Assembly: GCA_001303665.1 (NCBI GenBank)
Contig: LJUF01000200.1
Coordinates: 1-17,499 of the forward strand
Length of the DNA: 17,499 nucleotides
Direction of reading: 5' to 3'
DNA from: Phycisphaerae bacterium SM23_33
GTDB lineage: Bacteria; Planctomycetota; Phycisphaerae; SM23-33
The position numbers and the translations under genes were made by a program. The notes beneath the pieces were generated by a model that was not told where the DNA came from, did no database searches, and was given only the letters and a program-made list of their open reading frames with translations. This document shows, in pieces, positions 1-7,063 of this stretch (position 1 is the first letter of the stretch; each line of letters opens with the position of its first letter).

Positions 1-62
1 CCGGGCGTGAGTTCGGCGCCGCAACGATGGCAGAGAAGGCAGACTCTTTCGTCGCGCTCCAT
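1..62 (-). CDS. Partial zinc-ribbon protein, N-terminal 20 codons only
   Basis: An ATG at 60-62 (minus strand) opens a reading frame that runs off the left edge. The visible peptide starts MERDERVCLLCHRCGAELTP. C8, C11 and C14 form overlapping CxxC pairs, and the CxxCGxEL pattern is typical of small zinc ribbons. An in-frame TAA lies four codons upstream, so this ATG is the first possible start in the frame. No convincing Shine-Dalgarno sequence precedes it. The gene would be transcribed from the strong promoter at 291-318 with a leader of about 220 bases. The rest of the protein lies outside the window, so no function is assigned. A chance short ORF cannot be excluded, but the knuckle spacing and the upstream promoter support a real gene. 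Confidence 0.45.
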   Translation of the reverse strand, partial: MERDERVCLLCHRCGAELTP

Positions 63-284
63 GCGTCCGACTTATACCCGCCGCGGCGGCGGATGCAACG
101 GGCATTTACCGACGGCCGGGCCGCCGCCGGCCCGCGGAAATCGAAGGCCGATAGGTAGTGGCTGGAAGCCCGGGCCAGCAGCTTCGCTTTCCCGGTCCCG
201 TCAGAAATGCCGCTACGGGGCTTTTGCTGTCGCCCACTCAGTTGGCCAACTCCACCCGAATGAGCGAACTTCCGAGGCGGTGCA
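63..284 (-). other. Candidate structured 5' leader or small RNA
   Basis: This stretch has no convincing coding frame and lies between the promoter at 291-318 and the zinc-ribbon ATG. Several pairings can be read. Bases 194-201 pair with 215-222 (core CCCGT/ACGGG, extended by G-C and G-U pairs). Bases 218-221 can instead pair with 232-235 (GGGC/GCCC), and the two helices share bases, so they exclude each other. Bases 117-123 pair with 128-134 in a 7-bp GC hairpin with a 4-base loop. Bases 240-251 are a perfect 12-bp palindrome (AGTTGGCCAACT). The layout recalls a cis-regulatory leader, but I could not match it to a riboswitch class I know. It could also be a separate small RNA. Confidence 0.35.
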
Positions 285-290
285 GTTCAT

Positions 291-318
291 ACTATACACG
301 TAATCCTATTTTTGTCAA
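291..318 (-). promoter_or_regulatory. Strong sigma70-type promoter
   Basis: On the minus strand a perfect -35 box TTGACA (313-318) is followed by a 16-bp spacer and a -10 box TATAGT (291-296, 5 of 6 matches). This is the best consensus promoter in the window. Transcription would start near 284 and run leftward into the leader and the zinc-ribbon gene. Confidence 0.7.
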
Positions 319-319
319 T

Positions 320-335
320 GTCTTGCGCGCAAGAC
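320..335. promoter_or_regulatory. Perfect 16-bp palindrome, probable operator
   Basis: GTCTTGCGCGCAAGAC is its own reverse complement and lies one base upstream of the -35 box at 313-318. That position suits a dimeric activator, or a repressor that touches the -35 region. Which regulator binds cannot be told from the sequence. Confidence 0.5.
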
Positions 336-446
336 CCGCTGCTGCAATTGGTTCTGGGTTTCCCTGGCGCGGTGGCTGCGGGTCGCCGAAGGCCTGGCCG
401 GGCCGGAAAACCCTTGCCGAATCCGCTTGCGCGGTGCCTGGCTTGA
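336..446. other. Intergenic DNA after proA
   Basis: Downstream of the proA stop codon and upstream of the left-edge promoter. I see no gene and no clear intrinsic terminator (no GC stem followed by a T run on the minus strand). Confidence 0.5.
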
Positions 447-1703
447 CTATTGCCGAATGTGGCCGCGGCCGGTGACGACCCACTTGTAGGTGGTCAAGTC
501 CTCGGCACCCATGGGGCCGCGGGCGTGGAGCTTGTCGGTGCTTATGCCTACTTCGGCCCCTAGGCCGTATTCGCCACCGTCGGAAAGCCGCGTGGAGGCG
601 TTGACCATGACCGAGGAGCTGTCCACGCCGGCGACGAACTGCTCCGCTGCGGAAGTGTTGTTGGTGATGATGGCGTCGGTGTGGCCGGAGCCGAAGGTGT
701 TGATGTGCTCGATGGCCTGATCCAGTGAGTCCACGACCCTCACCGCCAGCATCAGGGACAAGTATTCGGTGCGCCAGTCTTCTTCCGTGGCCTCGGCCGT
801 GTCGGCGTAGAGCTTTCGGCAGCGCTGATCGCAGCGGAGCTCGACGCCAGCCTCGGCGAGCTTCTGGCAGATACCCGGCAGGAAGGCCTCGGCCACGGCG
901 GCGTCCACCAGCAGCGTCTCCATGGCGTTGCACACCCCGGGGCGCTGGCACTTGGCGTTCATGACGATCTTCTCGGCCATGGCCAGGTCGGCGTCGGCGT
1001 GGACGTACACGTGGCAGTTGCCGGCGTAGTGTTTGATGACGGGGATGGTGGCGGCTTCGACGACGGTGCGGATAAGCCCCTGGCCGCCGCGGGGGACGAT
1101 CAGGTCGATGAGCCCCTCGGCCCTGGCCAAAGCTGGCACGACGGCGTGGTCGGTGCTTTCGATGACGGTGACGGCTGCGGCAGGCAGAGCGGCCTCGGCC
1201 AGGCCGGCGTGCAGGCACCGGGCAATAGCCAGGTTGGAGCCAACGGCCTCCTTCCCGCCGCGGAGGATGCAGGCGTTGCCGCTTTTGAGGCACAGTCCCG
1301 CGGCGTCGGCGGTGACGTTCGGGCGCGACTCGTAGATGATGGCCACCACGCCCAGCGGCACGCGGCGCTTCTCGATCCGCAGGCCGTCGGGTCGGTTGTA
1401 GGTGGTGATGGCCTGGCCCAGGAAGTCGGCCCTGGCGGCGATGGCCTCCAGACCCGCGGCCATGGCTTCGATGCGCTCGTCGGTCAGGCTCAGCCGGTCA
1501 ATCATCGCTTCGTCCAGGTGGGCCTGCTTGGCCGCGGCGATGTCCTTGGCGTTGGCGGCCTTCAGGTCGTCGGCTCTTTCGCGCAGGGCCTTGGCGCAGG
1601 ATCGCAGGGCGGCGTTGCGTTGGCTTGCGGGGCCCACGGCCAGCCGGGCGGCCGCCGACCGGGCCGCCGCGGCGATTTTCCTGACGTAGGCTGTCGCGTC
1701 CAT
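447..1703 (-). CDS. proA: Gamma-glutamyl phosphate reductase
   Basis: ProA reduces gamma-glutamyl phosphate with NADPH to glutamate semialdehyde, the second step of proline synthesis from glutamate, in the cytoplasm. The 418-residue product is the usual family length. Visible landmarks are VPLGVVAIIYESRPNVT (about 115-131), LRGGKEA (147-153), IVPRGG (202-207) and the catalytic cysteine C258 in QRPGVCNAMETLLV. The C-terminal part holds FGSGHTDAI and the conserved ARGPMGAEDLTTYKW near the end. The start is set at the ATG at 1701-1703. A TTG 39 bases upstream is in frame but forms the -35 box of the proposed promoter. No Shine-Dalgarno sequence precedes the ATG, and the mRNA may be leaderless. 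proB and proC are not in the window. It follows cdaR after 73 bases and probably has its own promoter. Confidence 0.97.
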   Translation of the reverse strand: MDATAYVRKIAAAARSAAARLAVGPASQRNAALRSCAKALRERADDLKAANAKDIAAAKQAHLDEAMIDRLSLTDERIEAMAAGLEAIAARADFLGQAITTYNRPDGLRIEKRRVPLGVVAIIYESRPNVTADAAGLCLKSGNACILRGGKEAVGSNLAIARCLHAGLAEAALPAAAVTVIESTDHAVVPALARAEGLIDLIVPRGGQGLIRTVVEAATIPVIKHYAGNCHVYVHADADLAMAEKIVMNAKCQRPGVCNAMETLLVDAAVAEAFLPGICQKLAEAGVELRCDQRCRKLYADTAEATEEDWRTEYLSLMLAVRVVDSLDQAIEHINTFGSGHTDAIITNNTSAAEQFVAGVDSSSVMVNASTRLSDGGEYGLGAEVGISTDKLHARGPMGAEDLTTYKWVVTGRGHIRQ

Positions 1704-1712
1704 GGTGAGTTG

Positions 1713-1742
1713 ATTATGGCCGCCGGCCGCGGGCCTGGACAA
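1713..1742 (-). promoter_or_regulatory. proA promoter, predicts a near-leaderless mRNA
   Basis: The -35 box TTGTCC (1737-1742), an 18-bp spacer and the -10 box CATAAT (1713-1718, 5 of 6) place the transcription start near 1706. That is only a few bases before the proA ATG at 1703. The sequence between them has no Shine-Dalgarno motif. Confidence 0.5.
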
Positions 1743-1776
1743 CTGGGAACTGCGGCCCTGGGTCAGGAACGGTCTC

Positions 1777-2826
1777 TCAGGGGCCGCCGCCGGAGCGTTT
1801 CACCAGCCGGTAGCCGACGTCGTCAACGGGGTCGGCCTGGACCTTCAGGCCTCTGGGCAGCTGCACGTGCACCTTACCGGGCCACCAGCCTTCCGTCTGG
1901 CGCTTGGAGTCCTGGGTGAGGATGATGTAGGCATTGATCTCTTCGGGGCGGAGTCCCTCCAGGTCCATCCGGTCGCCCCTGACGGTGATCTTGCGGGTCC
2001 AAACCAGCGGATCCTGGGCTTCGAACTTGTACTGGCTCCAGGTGTCGTCGGTCAGCCACTCCCGGGGCGTCTGGACGCGGATGGTGACGGTGAACTCCTT
2101 GGGTTTGCCGAGCTGCTGCCCGACGGTGAAGGTGACGTCGACGAACTCCGGCGACAGCCGGCATCCCAGGACCTCCGGCACCTGCACCCGCACTCGCTTG
2201 CTGAGCTGCTCGCCGACAGCCCGGTCGCGCAGGTCCACCGTCTCGGTCGGCAGTTCCAGCTTTTGCCTGTTGATTTCACTGAGCCGGCTTGTGGGGACGA
2301 GCAGGTTGACACGCTCGGGGGTGAATTTGATGTCGGTGGCCTCGCCCCCGGAGCGTTCGAACCTCACGGGCACGCCGGCAATGGTTTCGAGAGTGTCCAG
2401 GTGGATGTCCACGGCTTTGGGCCGAGTGGAAAGTATTTCCAGCCCCGCCTTGCGGACTTCGGGCAATTCCTCCAGCAGTTCCACGATGCTGACTTCGGCG
2501 TGCAGCCCAGGCGGCAGTTCCTTGGCGGCGTCGTAAGAGAGCTTGGCCCCGGCGAACTGCTCAATGGCGTGTCGCCTGCCCTTGACTTCCAGCTGGAGGG
2601 CGAGGGGCGCGGTGGGGTTCAGCGCGACCATGTTGTCGGTCGAGTCGGTATGGATTCGCAGCGTCACACGAATCGACCGCCCCTCGGTGAAGTGAATGTC
2701 CGCGTACACCCAAACCAGCAGCGTGATGACAGCGACCCAGCCGCCGGTGCGGAGGCCGTTGAGGAACCATTCCCGGCTGAAGCGCCGCGGGGGTTGCTTT
2801 TCGAATGCAGCCGGTCTTGCGCCCAT
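1777..2826 (-). CDS. cdaR: YbbR-domain protein, CdaR-type partner of the diadenylate cyclase
   Basis: A 349-residue protein with a short basic N-terminus, one membrane helix (about residues 28-44, GWVAVITLLVWVYAD) and a long extracytoplasmic part made mostly of beta-rich YbbR-like repeats. CdaR proteins bind the membrane diadenylate cyclase CdaA and tune c-di-AMP synthesis in Firmicutes; the same role is inferred here. The call rests on topology, on the repeat style (runs such as VPVRFERSGGEATDIKFTP and later VTIRVQTPREW) and on the position 12 bases downstream of cdaA. The repeats are divergent, and single-sequence reading cannot fix their exact number. The ATG at 2824-2826 directly follows the cdaA stop, so the two are almost certainly one transcript. 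Confidence 0.85.
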   Translation of the reverse strand: MGARPAAFEKQPPRRFSREWFLNGLRTGGWVAVITLLVWVYADIHFTEGRSIRVTLRIHTDSTDNMVALNPTAPLALQLEVKGRRHAIEQFAGAKLSYDAAKELPPGLHAEVSIVELLEELPEVRKAGLEILSTRPKAVDIHLDTLETIAGVPVRFERSGGEATDIKFTPERVNLLVPTSRLSEINRQKLELPTETVDLRDRAVGEQLSKRVRVQVPEVLGCRLSPEFVDVTFTVGQQLGKPKEFTVTIRVQTPREWLTDDTWSQYKFEAQDPLVWTRKITVRGDRMDLEGLRPEEINAYIILTQDSKRQTEGWWPGKVHVQLPRGLKVQADPVDDVGYRLVKRSGGGP

Positions 2827-2838
2827 GGTCGCTCTCGT

Positions 2839-3690
2839 CTAAGCCCTGTCGGCCGAGTTCCACCCGGGCAGCCATCTTCGGCGTTTAGGCGCCAGTGTGG
2901 CTCGGAGCACCTCGCGGAGGGCGTCGGCACCGAGGCCAATGGACAGCTGACCCTCGCAGGCGACCGAGATCCGCCCGGTCTCCTCGCTGACCACAATGAC
3001 GACGGCGTCGGTTTCCTGGGCCAGTCCCAGGGCCGCGCGGTGCCGGCTACCGAGCGAGGCGTCCACATCCTCACTCTCGGCCAGGGGAAACTGGCAGCCG
3101 GCCGCCGACACTCGCCCGCCCTGGATGATCACGCCCATGTCATGCAGCTGCGTGTCCGGGTAGAAAAGCGTGTTCAGCAGCGGGGCCCTCAGCTCCGCGT
3201 CGAGGATCGTGCCTGATTCCATCAGCCCGCCCAGGGCCACCCTTCGCTCGATGGCGATGATGGCTCCGATCCTGTTCCGGGACAGATACCCCACGGACTC
3301 GATCAGAGCGGCCAGCTCTTCTTCGCGGTATCGCCTCGGCCCGCCGAAGATCCGCGCCCTGCCGATCTGGGAAAGCGCCCGGCGCAGTTCCGGCTGAAAG
3401 GCGACCACCACCGCCACGAACGCGAAAAGCAGGAACTTGCCGTACAGGTACTCGATCCGCTCCCACCCGCCGCGATCGGGGTTCTTCGGCAACAGCCGGA
3501 TGCACAGGTACACCGCCCCCAGCACCACGGCCGCGCCCTTGACCAGGCTCGCCCCGCGGGTGCCGCGCAGAAAGCGCACCGCCCACCAGGCCACCAGGGC
3601 AATCAGCACCATTTCCACGGCCACCTCCCGCTGATCGTAGGTGGCCACGCGGCTGAGATAATTCGAGATGGCCCTGAAAAGATCGCCCAC
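2839..3690 (-). CDS. cdaA: Membrane diadenylate cyclase (c-di-AMP synthase), CdaA type
   Basis: CdaA joins two ATP into c-di-AMP, a second messenger tied to osmotic and potassium control and to cell-wall homeostasis. The 283-residue protein has hydrophobic N-terminal segments (about 24-40, 52-66 and 85-99) followed by a DAC domain (about 100-265). Family landmarks include FQPELRRALSQIGR (98-111) and GSRHRAALG (214-222), which matches the RHR motif. The usual catalytic DGA triad appears as LHDMGVII: the metal-binding Asp (D184) is kept, but Gly-Ala is replaced by Met-Gly. GSRHR also replaces the common GTRHR. Translation starts at a GTG (3688-3690) with GAGGA about 8 bases upstream. The gene lies upstream of cdaR, as in Firmicutes. 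I expect an active enzyme, but the changed motif should be tested. Confidence 0.93.
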   Translation of the reverse strand: MGDLFRAISNYLSRVATYDQREVAVEMVLIALVAWWAVRFLRGTRGASLVKGAAVVLGAVYLCIRLLPKNPDRGGWERIEYLYGKFLLFAFVAVVVAFQPELRRALSQIGRARIFGGPRRYREEELAALIESVGYLSRNRIGAIIAIERRVALGGLMESGTILDAELRAPLLNTLFYPDTQLHDMGVIIQGGRVSAAGCQFPLAESEDVDASLGSRHRAALGLAQETDAVVIVVSEETGRISVACEGQLSIGLGADALREVLRATLAPKRRRWLPGWNSADRA

Positions 3691-3707
3691 GGGAGCATCC
3701 TCATCGC

Positions 3708-3731
3708 GGCTGCCAACAGGCGTCGGCAGCC
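3708..3731. promoter_or_regulatory. Inverted repeat between the cdaA -10 box and its RBS
   Basis: Perfect 7-bp arms GGCTGCC (3708-3714) and GGCAGCC (3725-3731) flank 10 bases. The repeat abuts the -10 box at 3732-3737 and spans the predicted start site near 3725. Part of one arm would therefore be missing from the RNA, which makes a DNA operator more likely than an RNA hairpin. Confidence 0.4.
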
Positions 3732-3760
3732 ATTATATGTTACATCGTCACGGGGCTGAA
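3732..3760 (-). promoter_or_regulatory. cdaA-cdaR promoter
   Basis: A perfect TATAAT (3732-3737) lies 17 bp downstream of a weak -35 box, TTCAGC (3755-3760, 3 of 6). Transcription would start near 3725, giving a leader of about 35 bases. It separates cdaA from folP, although read-through from folP is possible. Confidence 0.5.
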
Positions 3761-3803
3761 GGGCGCTGTAGCCGTGGAGGCAGGTTTTTCGTCAAGAGCC
3801 CGG

Positions 3804-4673
3804 TTATTGCTCGGCCGGAGCGCCGCTGCGGGCCCCGAGCGCCTGGTCGATGGCCCTGGTGATGGCGAAGGCCTGCACCACGGGGGCGACCTCGTGGACG
3901 CGGAAGATGGTGGCCCCGGCGCGGTAGGCGGCCAGGCAGGCGGCGATGCTGCCGCCCAGGCGATTGGCCGGGAGCTGCTCCCCGGTGAGCTCGCCGATGA
4001 ACCGCTTTCGCGACGGGCCGACCAGCACCGGCGGGCCCAGTTGGCGCAGAGCGGCGACGTGGGCCAGCAGCGCCAGGTTGTGCTCCAGTCGCTTGCCGAA
4101 GCCGATGCCCGGGTCCACGATGCAGCGGTCTGGGCGGACGCCGGCGGCTTCGGCCGCGGCCAGCCGGGCGGCCAGAAAATCGCAGACCTCCCGCACCACG
4201 TCGTCGTAGCGGGGGTCGGCCTGCATGCTCTTGGGCTGGCCCAGCATGTGCATGAGGGCCAGGGCGGCGTCGTGCCTGGCGGCGAGCTCGAAGATTCCCG
4301 GGTCGTCGCGCCCGGCGGAGACGTCGTTGATGATCCTGGCGCCGGCGGCCAGGGCGAAGGCGGCCACTTCGGCGCGGGTGGTGTCGATACTGACCAGCAC
4401 TCCCAGCCGGCTCACCTCCGGCAGCACCGGCTCGATGCGGCGGATCTGTTCCTGCGGTCCGACGCGGTCGGAGCCCGGGCGGGTGGACTCGCTGCCGATG
4501 TCAATGATGTCGGCCCCCTCGGCCACCATGCGGGCGGCCTGGGCGACGGCTGAGGCCGGATCGAAGAACGTCCCGCCGTCGCTGAAGCTGTCCGGCGTGA
4601 CGTTCAGCACGCCCATCACCACGGGCCGGCCCGTCCGGTGAGAGCTGAGGATCTCTTCCAGGGACGCTGCCAT
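3804..4673 (-). CDS. folP: Dihydropteroate synthase
   Basis: FolP condenses p-aminobenzoate with dihydropterin pyrophosphate to dihydropteroate in folate synthesis; it is the sulfonamide target. The 289-residue TIM-barrel protein has both signatures: NVTPDSFSDGG (24-34) and ADIIDIGSESTRPG (54-67). Also present are SIDTTR (95-100), NDVSAG (116-121), DPGIGFGK (187-194), GPSRKRF (219-225) and RVHEV (258-262, where RVHDV is usual). The frame is open far upstream, into ftsH. The start chosen is the ATG at 4671-4673, which has AGGA 8 bases before it and leaves the signature at its normal N-terminal distance. It lies 128 bases downstream of ftsH, the same neighbour order as in E. coli. Confidence 0.97.
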   Translation of the reverse strand: MAASLEEILSSHRTGRPVVMGVLNVTPDSFSDGGTFFDPASAVAQAARMVAEGADIIDIGSESTRPGSDRVGPQEQIRRIEPVLPEVSRLGVLVSIDTTRAEVAAFALAAGARIINDVSAGRDDPGIFELAARHDAALALMHMLGQPKSMQADPRYDDVVREVCDFLAARLAAAEAAGVRPDRCIVDPGIGFGKRLEHNLALLAHVAALRQLGPPVLVGPSRKRFIGELTGEQLPANRLGGSIAACLAAYRAGATIFRVHEVAPVVQAFAITRAIDQALGARSGAPAEQ

Positions 4674-4747
4674 AGGCTGAATCCTAACATACCCCGGTGC
4701 GGTTAAGCAAAGTCCCAGGGGGGCGCGGGCGCAAGTAAGAGCTGAGC

Positions 4748-4762
4748 CCGCGCGGCGCGCGG
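4748..4762 (-). other. GC hairpin after ftsH, possible terminator or attenuator
   Basis: CCGCGC and GCGCGG form a perfect 6-bp stem around three bases, 40-54 bases past the ftsH stop codon. No T run follows, so a rho-independent terminator is not supported. It may only mark the ftsH mRNA end or reflect GC richness. No good promoter was found in the remaining gap before folP. Confidence 0.25.
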
Positions 4763-4801
4763 CCTGGGCCCGAGTCTTGATTTGCGTGTGGGTGCGCGGT
4801 G

Positions 4802-6769
4802 TTATCCCGGCTCGGGGATGGCGCCGGCGCCTGGGGCCTGCTTGGCGTCCGGCAGCGGCGCGGGCTTGGGGGCCTGTCGGCTCTTGGCTGCCTCCTTGGC
4901 CAGCAGCTCGGCCATGGAAGGCTTGTCCAGGCTCTTCCCGGCGATGATCCTGTTGACGTCCTGCACGTCCAGCGTCTCGTACTTCAGCAGCGCCTCGGCA
5001 ATCCTGCAGACACTTTCCCGATTGGCCTGGATGGTGTCGGTGGCCTCTTTGTAGGCCTTGGCCATGATCGCCTTGACGGTCTGGCGCTGCGGGTGGGGGG
5101 CGTAGCGGACGAAGCTGAGCCTGTCGCTCATGCCCCATTCCGTGATCATCTTCCGGGCGACCTCGGTGGCCTGGGCGATGTCGGCGGCGGCGCCGCTGTC
5201 GATGTCGCCGCAGAAGGCCTCCTCGGCGATGCGCCCGGCCACGGCCACGCGGAGGAACGCCTCGCACCACCGCCGGGTGTACATGTAGCGATCCTTCTCC
5301 GGCAGGGAGAAGGTTCCGCCGCCCATGGGTCCGCGCGGGATGATGGAAACCTTGTGCAGCGGGTCGGCGTCGGGGGTGAGCACCTGCATCAGGGCGTGGC
5401 CGGCCTCGTGGTAGGCGGTCATTTCCTTTTCACGTTCGTCAATGACGCGGCTCTTTCGGGCCCGGCCCCAGCGGACCTTGTCGCGGGCCTCTTCCATGTC
5501 GGCCTGTTCGACATGGTCCTTGTTGGCCATGGTGGCCGCGATGGCGGCCTCGTTGATCAGCGCCGCCAGGTCGGCCCCGCTGAACATGGGCGTGCCGCGG
5601 GCCAGCCGGTGCAGGTCCACGTCCGGGCCGCACTTGACCTTGCTGGCGTAGATCTTCAGGATCTCGTAGCGGCCCTTGATGTCCGGCATCGGCACCTGGA
5701 TCTGGCGGTCGAATCGCCCCGGACGCGTCAAGGCCGGGTCCAGCACGTCCATCCGGTTGGTCGCGGCGATGACGATGACCTGGTCGTTGGTGTCGAAGCC
5801 GTCCATCTCGACCAGGATGGCGTTGAGGGTCTGTTCGCGCTCGTCGTGCCCGCCGCCGTTGAAGCCCGCCCCGCGCCGCCGCCCGACGGCGTCGATCTCG
5901 TCCAGGAAGATGATGCAGGGGGCCGACTCCTTGGCCTGGCGGAACAGGTCGCGGACGCGCGAGGCCCCCACGCCCACGAACATCTCCACGAAGTCGCTGC
6001 CGGAGATGGAGAAGAACGGCACCTCGGCCTCGCCGGCGATGGCCTTGGCCAGCAGCGTCTTGCCGCACCCGGGCTCGCCTACCAGCAGCACCCCGCGCGG
6101 GATCCGCCCCCCCAGCCGCTGGAACTTCCGCGGGCTCTTAAGGAACTCGATGATCTCCGCGACTTCCTCCTTGGCCTCGTCGATGCCGGCCACGTCGTCG
6201 AAGGTCACGTCCACGTGCTCCTTGGTGGCGACGCGGTGACGGCTTCGGCCGAAGCTGCCCAGGAAGCCGGCGCCGCCGCCGGCCTGGCCCAGGCGGCGGA
6301 AGATGAAGAACCACACCAGCAGCAGCAGCCCCCCGTACAGCAGGATGTAGGGCAGGGCCTGGGTGAACCAGCTGGGCGGGTGGGCCCATCGCCACTCGGT
6401 CTGCTTGCCCTCGTTCACCTTCTTCTCCAGGCGCGCGGCGAAGGTCGGATCGCCATCGAAGTCCACGATGAGGTAGAACTTGGACCGGGCGCCCTTTCGC
6501 CGGCCCTCGGCCGCGCCGGGCACCAGCTCGCCCTCGACCCGGCTGCGGTTGCGGATGAGCACCACCGACTTGATCTCGTTCCTGTCCAGGAAGGTCCAGA
6601 AGTCCTGGGGCTTGATTTCCTCGGCCGGGCTGAGACGCTCCATCCACCAGGTCATCGCCAGCACCGCCAGCAGGCCCAGAACGATCCATACCATCAGGTT
6701 CCGCCCCAGCCGCACCGGCGGCGGGCCGGGCCGCTTCTCGGGAGGCTTGTTGCTCGGTTCTTCAGGCAT
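4802..6769 (-). CDS. ftsH: ATP-dependent zinc metalloprotease FtsH
   Basis: FtsH is the membrane AAA+ protease that unfolds and degrades misfolded membrane proteins and some regulators. The 655-residue protein has helix 1 (about 25-41), an extracytoplasmic domain (about 44-135), helix 2 (about 138-157), an AAA module and an M41 peptidase domain. Visible motifs are Walker A GEPGCGKT (231-238), pore-loop MFVGVGASR (263-271), Walker B IIFLDEID (286-293), the second region of homology ATNRMDVLDPALTRPGRFDR (336-355), zinc site HEAGH (454-458) and the third ligand D530 in GAAADIAQAT. GEPGCGKT differs from the common GPPGTGKT but keeps the essential Lys and Thr. The C-terminus is a Lys/Ala/Pro-rich tail. 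The ATG at 6767-6769 has only a weak Shine-Dalgarno sequence. Its own promoter and an upstream terminator suggest an independent unit. Confidence 0.98.
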   Translation of the reverse strand: MPEEPSNKPPEKRPGPPPVRLGRNLMVWIVLGLLAVLAMTWWMERLSPAEEIKPQDFWTFLDRNEIKSVVLIRNRSRVEGELVPGAAEGRRKGARSKFYLIVDFDGDPTFAARLEKKVNEGKQTEWRWAHPPSWFTQALPYILLYGGLLLLVWFFIFRRLGQAGGGAGFLGSFGRSRHRVATKEHVDVTFDDVAGIDEAKEEVAEIIEFLKSPRKFQRLGGRIPRGVLLVGEPGCGKTLLAKAIAGEAEVPFFSISGSDFVEMFVGVGASRVRDLFRQAKESAPCIIFLDEIDAVGRRRGAGFNGGGHDEREQTLNAILVEMDGFDTNDQVIVIAATNRMDVLDPALTRPGRFDRQIQVPMPDIKGRYEILKIYASKVKCGPDVDLHRLARGTPMFSGADLAALINEAAIAATMANKDHVEQADMEEARDKVRWGRARKSRVIDEREKEMTAYHEAGHALMQVLTPDADPLHKVSIIPRGPMGGGTFSLPEKDRYMYTRRWCEAFLRVAVAGRIAEEAFCGDIDSGAAADIAQATEVARKMITEWGMSDRLSFVRYAPHPQRQTVKAIMAKAYKEATDTIQANRESVCRIAEALLKYETLDVQDVNRIIAGKSLDKPSMAELLAKEAAKSRQAPKPAPLPDAKQAPGAGAIPEPG

Positions 6770-6994
6770 CGGTATTCAGAGTCCCTGTTCGGAGGACTCA
6801 GCTTCTCCGGCAATTCCGGGCCGCTCGCGCCGAACGCTGCCCACCGCAGCACTTTATTCTAGCACATGGCGGGGCCTGTTGCGAGTTTCGGTGCGGTCGC
6901 GCCGGCTGGGAGGTTCGGCCCGGGCTGCCAATCGGAGCGGCCGGTTGGGGCCACCGCAAGGATGTATCGGCCCGAAGCTGCGGTCCCTGCAAGG
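6770..6994. other. Intergenic region upstream of ftsH
   Basis: No gene is supported between the lptE-like terminator and the ftsH start. It holds the proposed ftsH promoter at 6856-6884 and an mRNA leader of about 80 bases. Beyond these I see nothing clear. Confidence 0.6.
6856..6884 (-). promoter_or_regulatory. Candidate ftsH promoter with extended -10
   Basis: TGCTAGAAT contains a -10 box TAGAAT (6856-6861, 5 of 6) preceded by the TGn extension. That can offset the weak -35 match TCGCAA (6879-6884) at 17 bp. The predicted start is near 6849. Confidence 0.4.
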
Positions 6995-7018
6995 AAAAGC
7001 CCGCCCACCGGGCCGGGC
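6995..7018 (-). terminator. Rho-independent terminator of the TPR-lptE operon
   Basis: On the minus strand GCCCG-g-CCC pairs with GGG-CGGGC (6999-7018; one bulged base, short loop) and is followed directly by TTTT (6995-6998). It lies about 84 bases after the lptE stop codon and before the ftsH promoter. Confidence 0.65.
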
Positions 7019-7063
7019 GAAAGGGTCTCTGGGCGCTTATCTTTGGGAATCCGCCGCCGCCCC

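Noticed and set aside
117..134. GC hairpin at 117-134 as a terminator before the zinc-ribbon ORF
   Set aside because: No T run follows it on either strand.
7..303. Plus-strand open frame at the left edge
   Set aside because: Composition is unlike a protein (Arg/Pro/Ser-rich), no RBS, and it lies over a minus-strand promoter and leader with better support.
447..1742. Longer proA starting at TTG 1742
   Set aside because: The TTG is part of a plausible -35 box, and the ATG at 1703 gives the normal family length.
4674..5270. Upstream extension of folP into ftsH
   Set aside because: It overlaps the 3' end of ftsH in another frame, and the ATG at 4673 has a good RBS and normal spacing to the first signature.
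4799..6862. Plus-strand open frame of 687 codons over ftsH
   Set aside because: It is the mirror of ftsH, has low-complexity composition and no recognisable motif.
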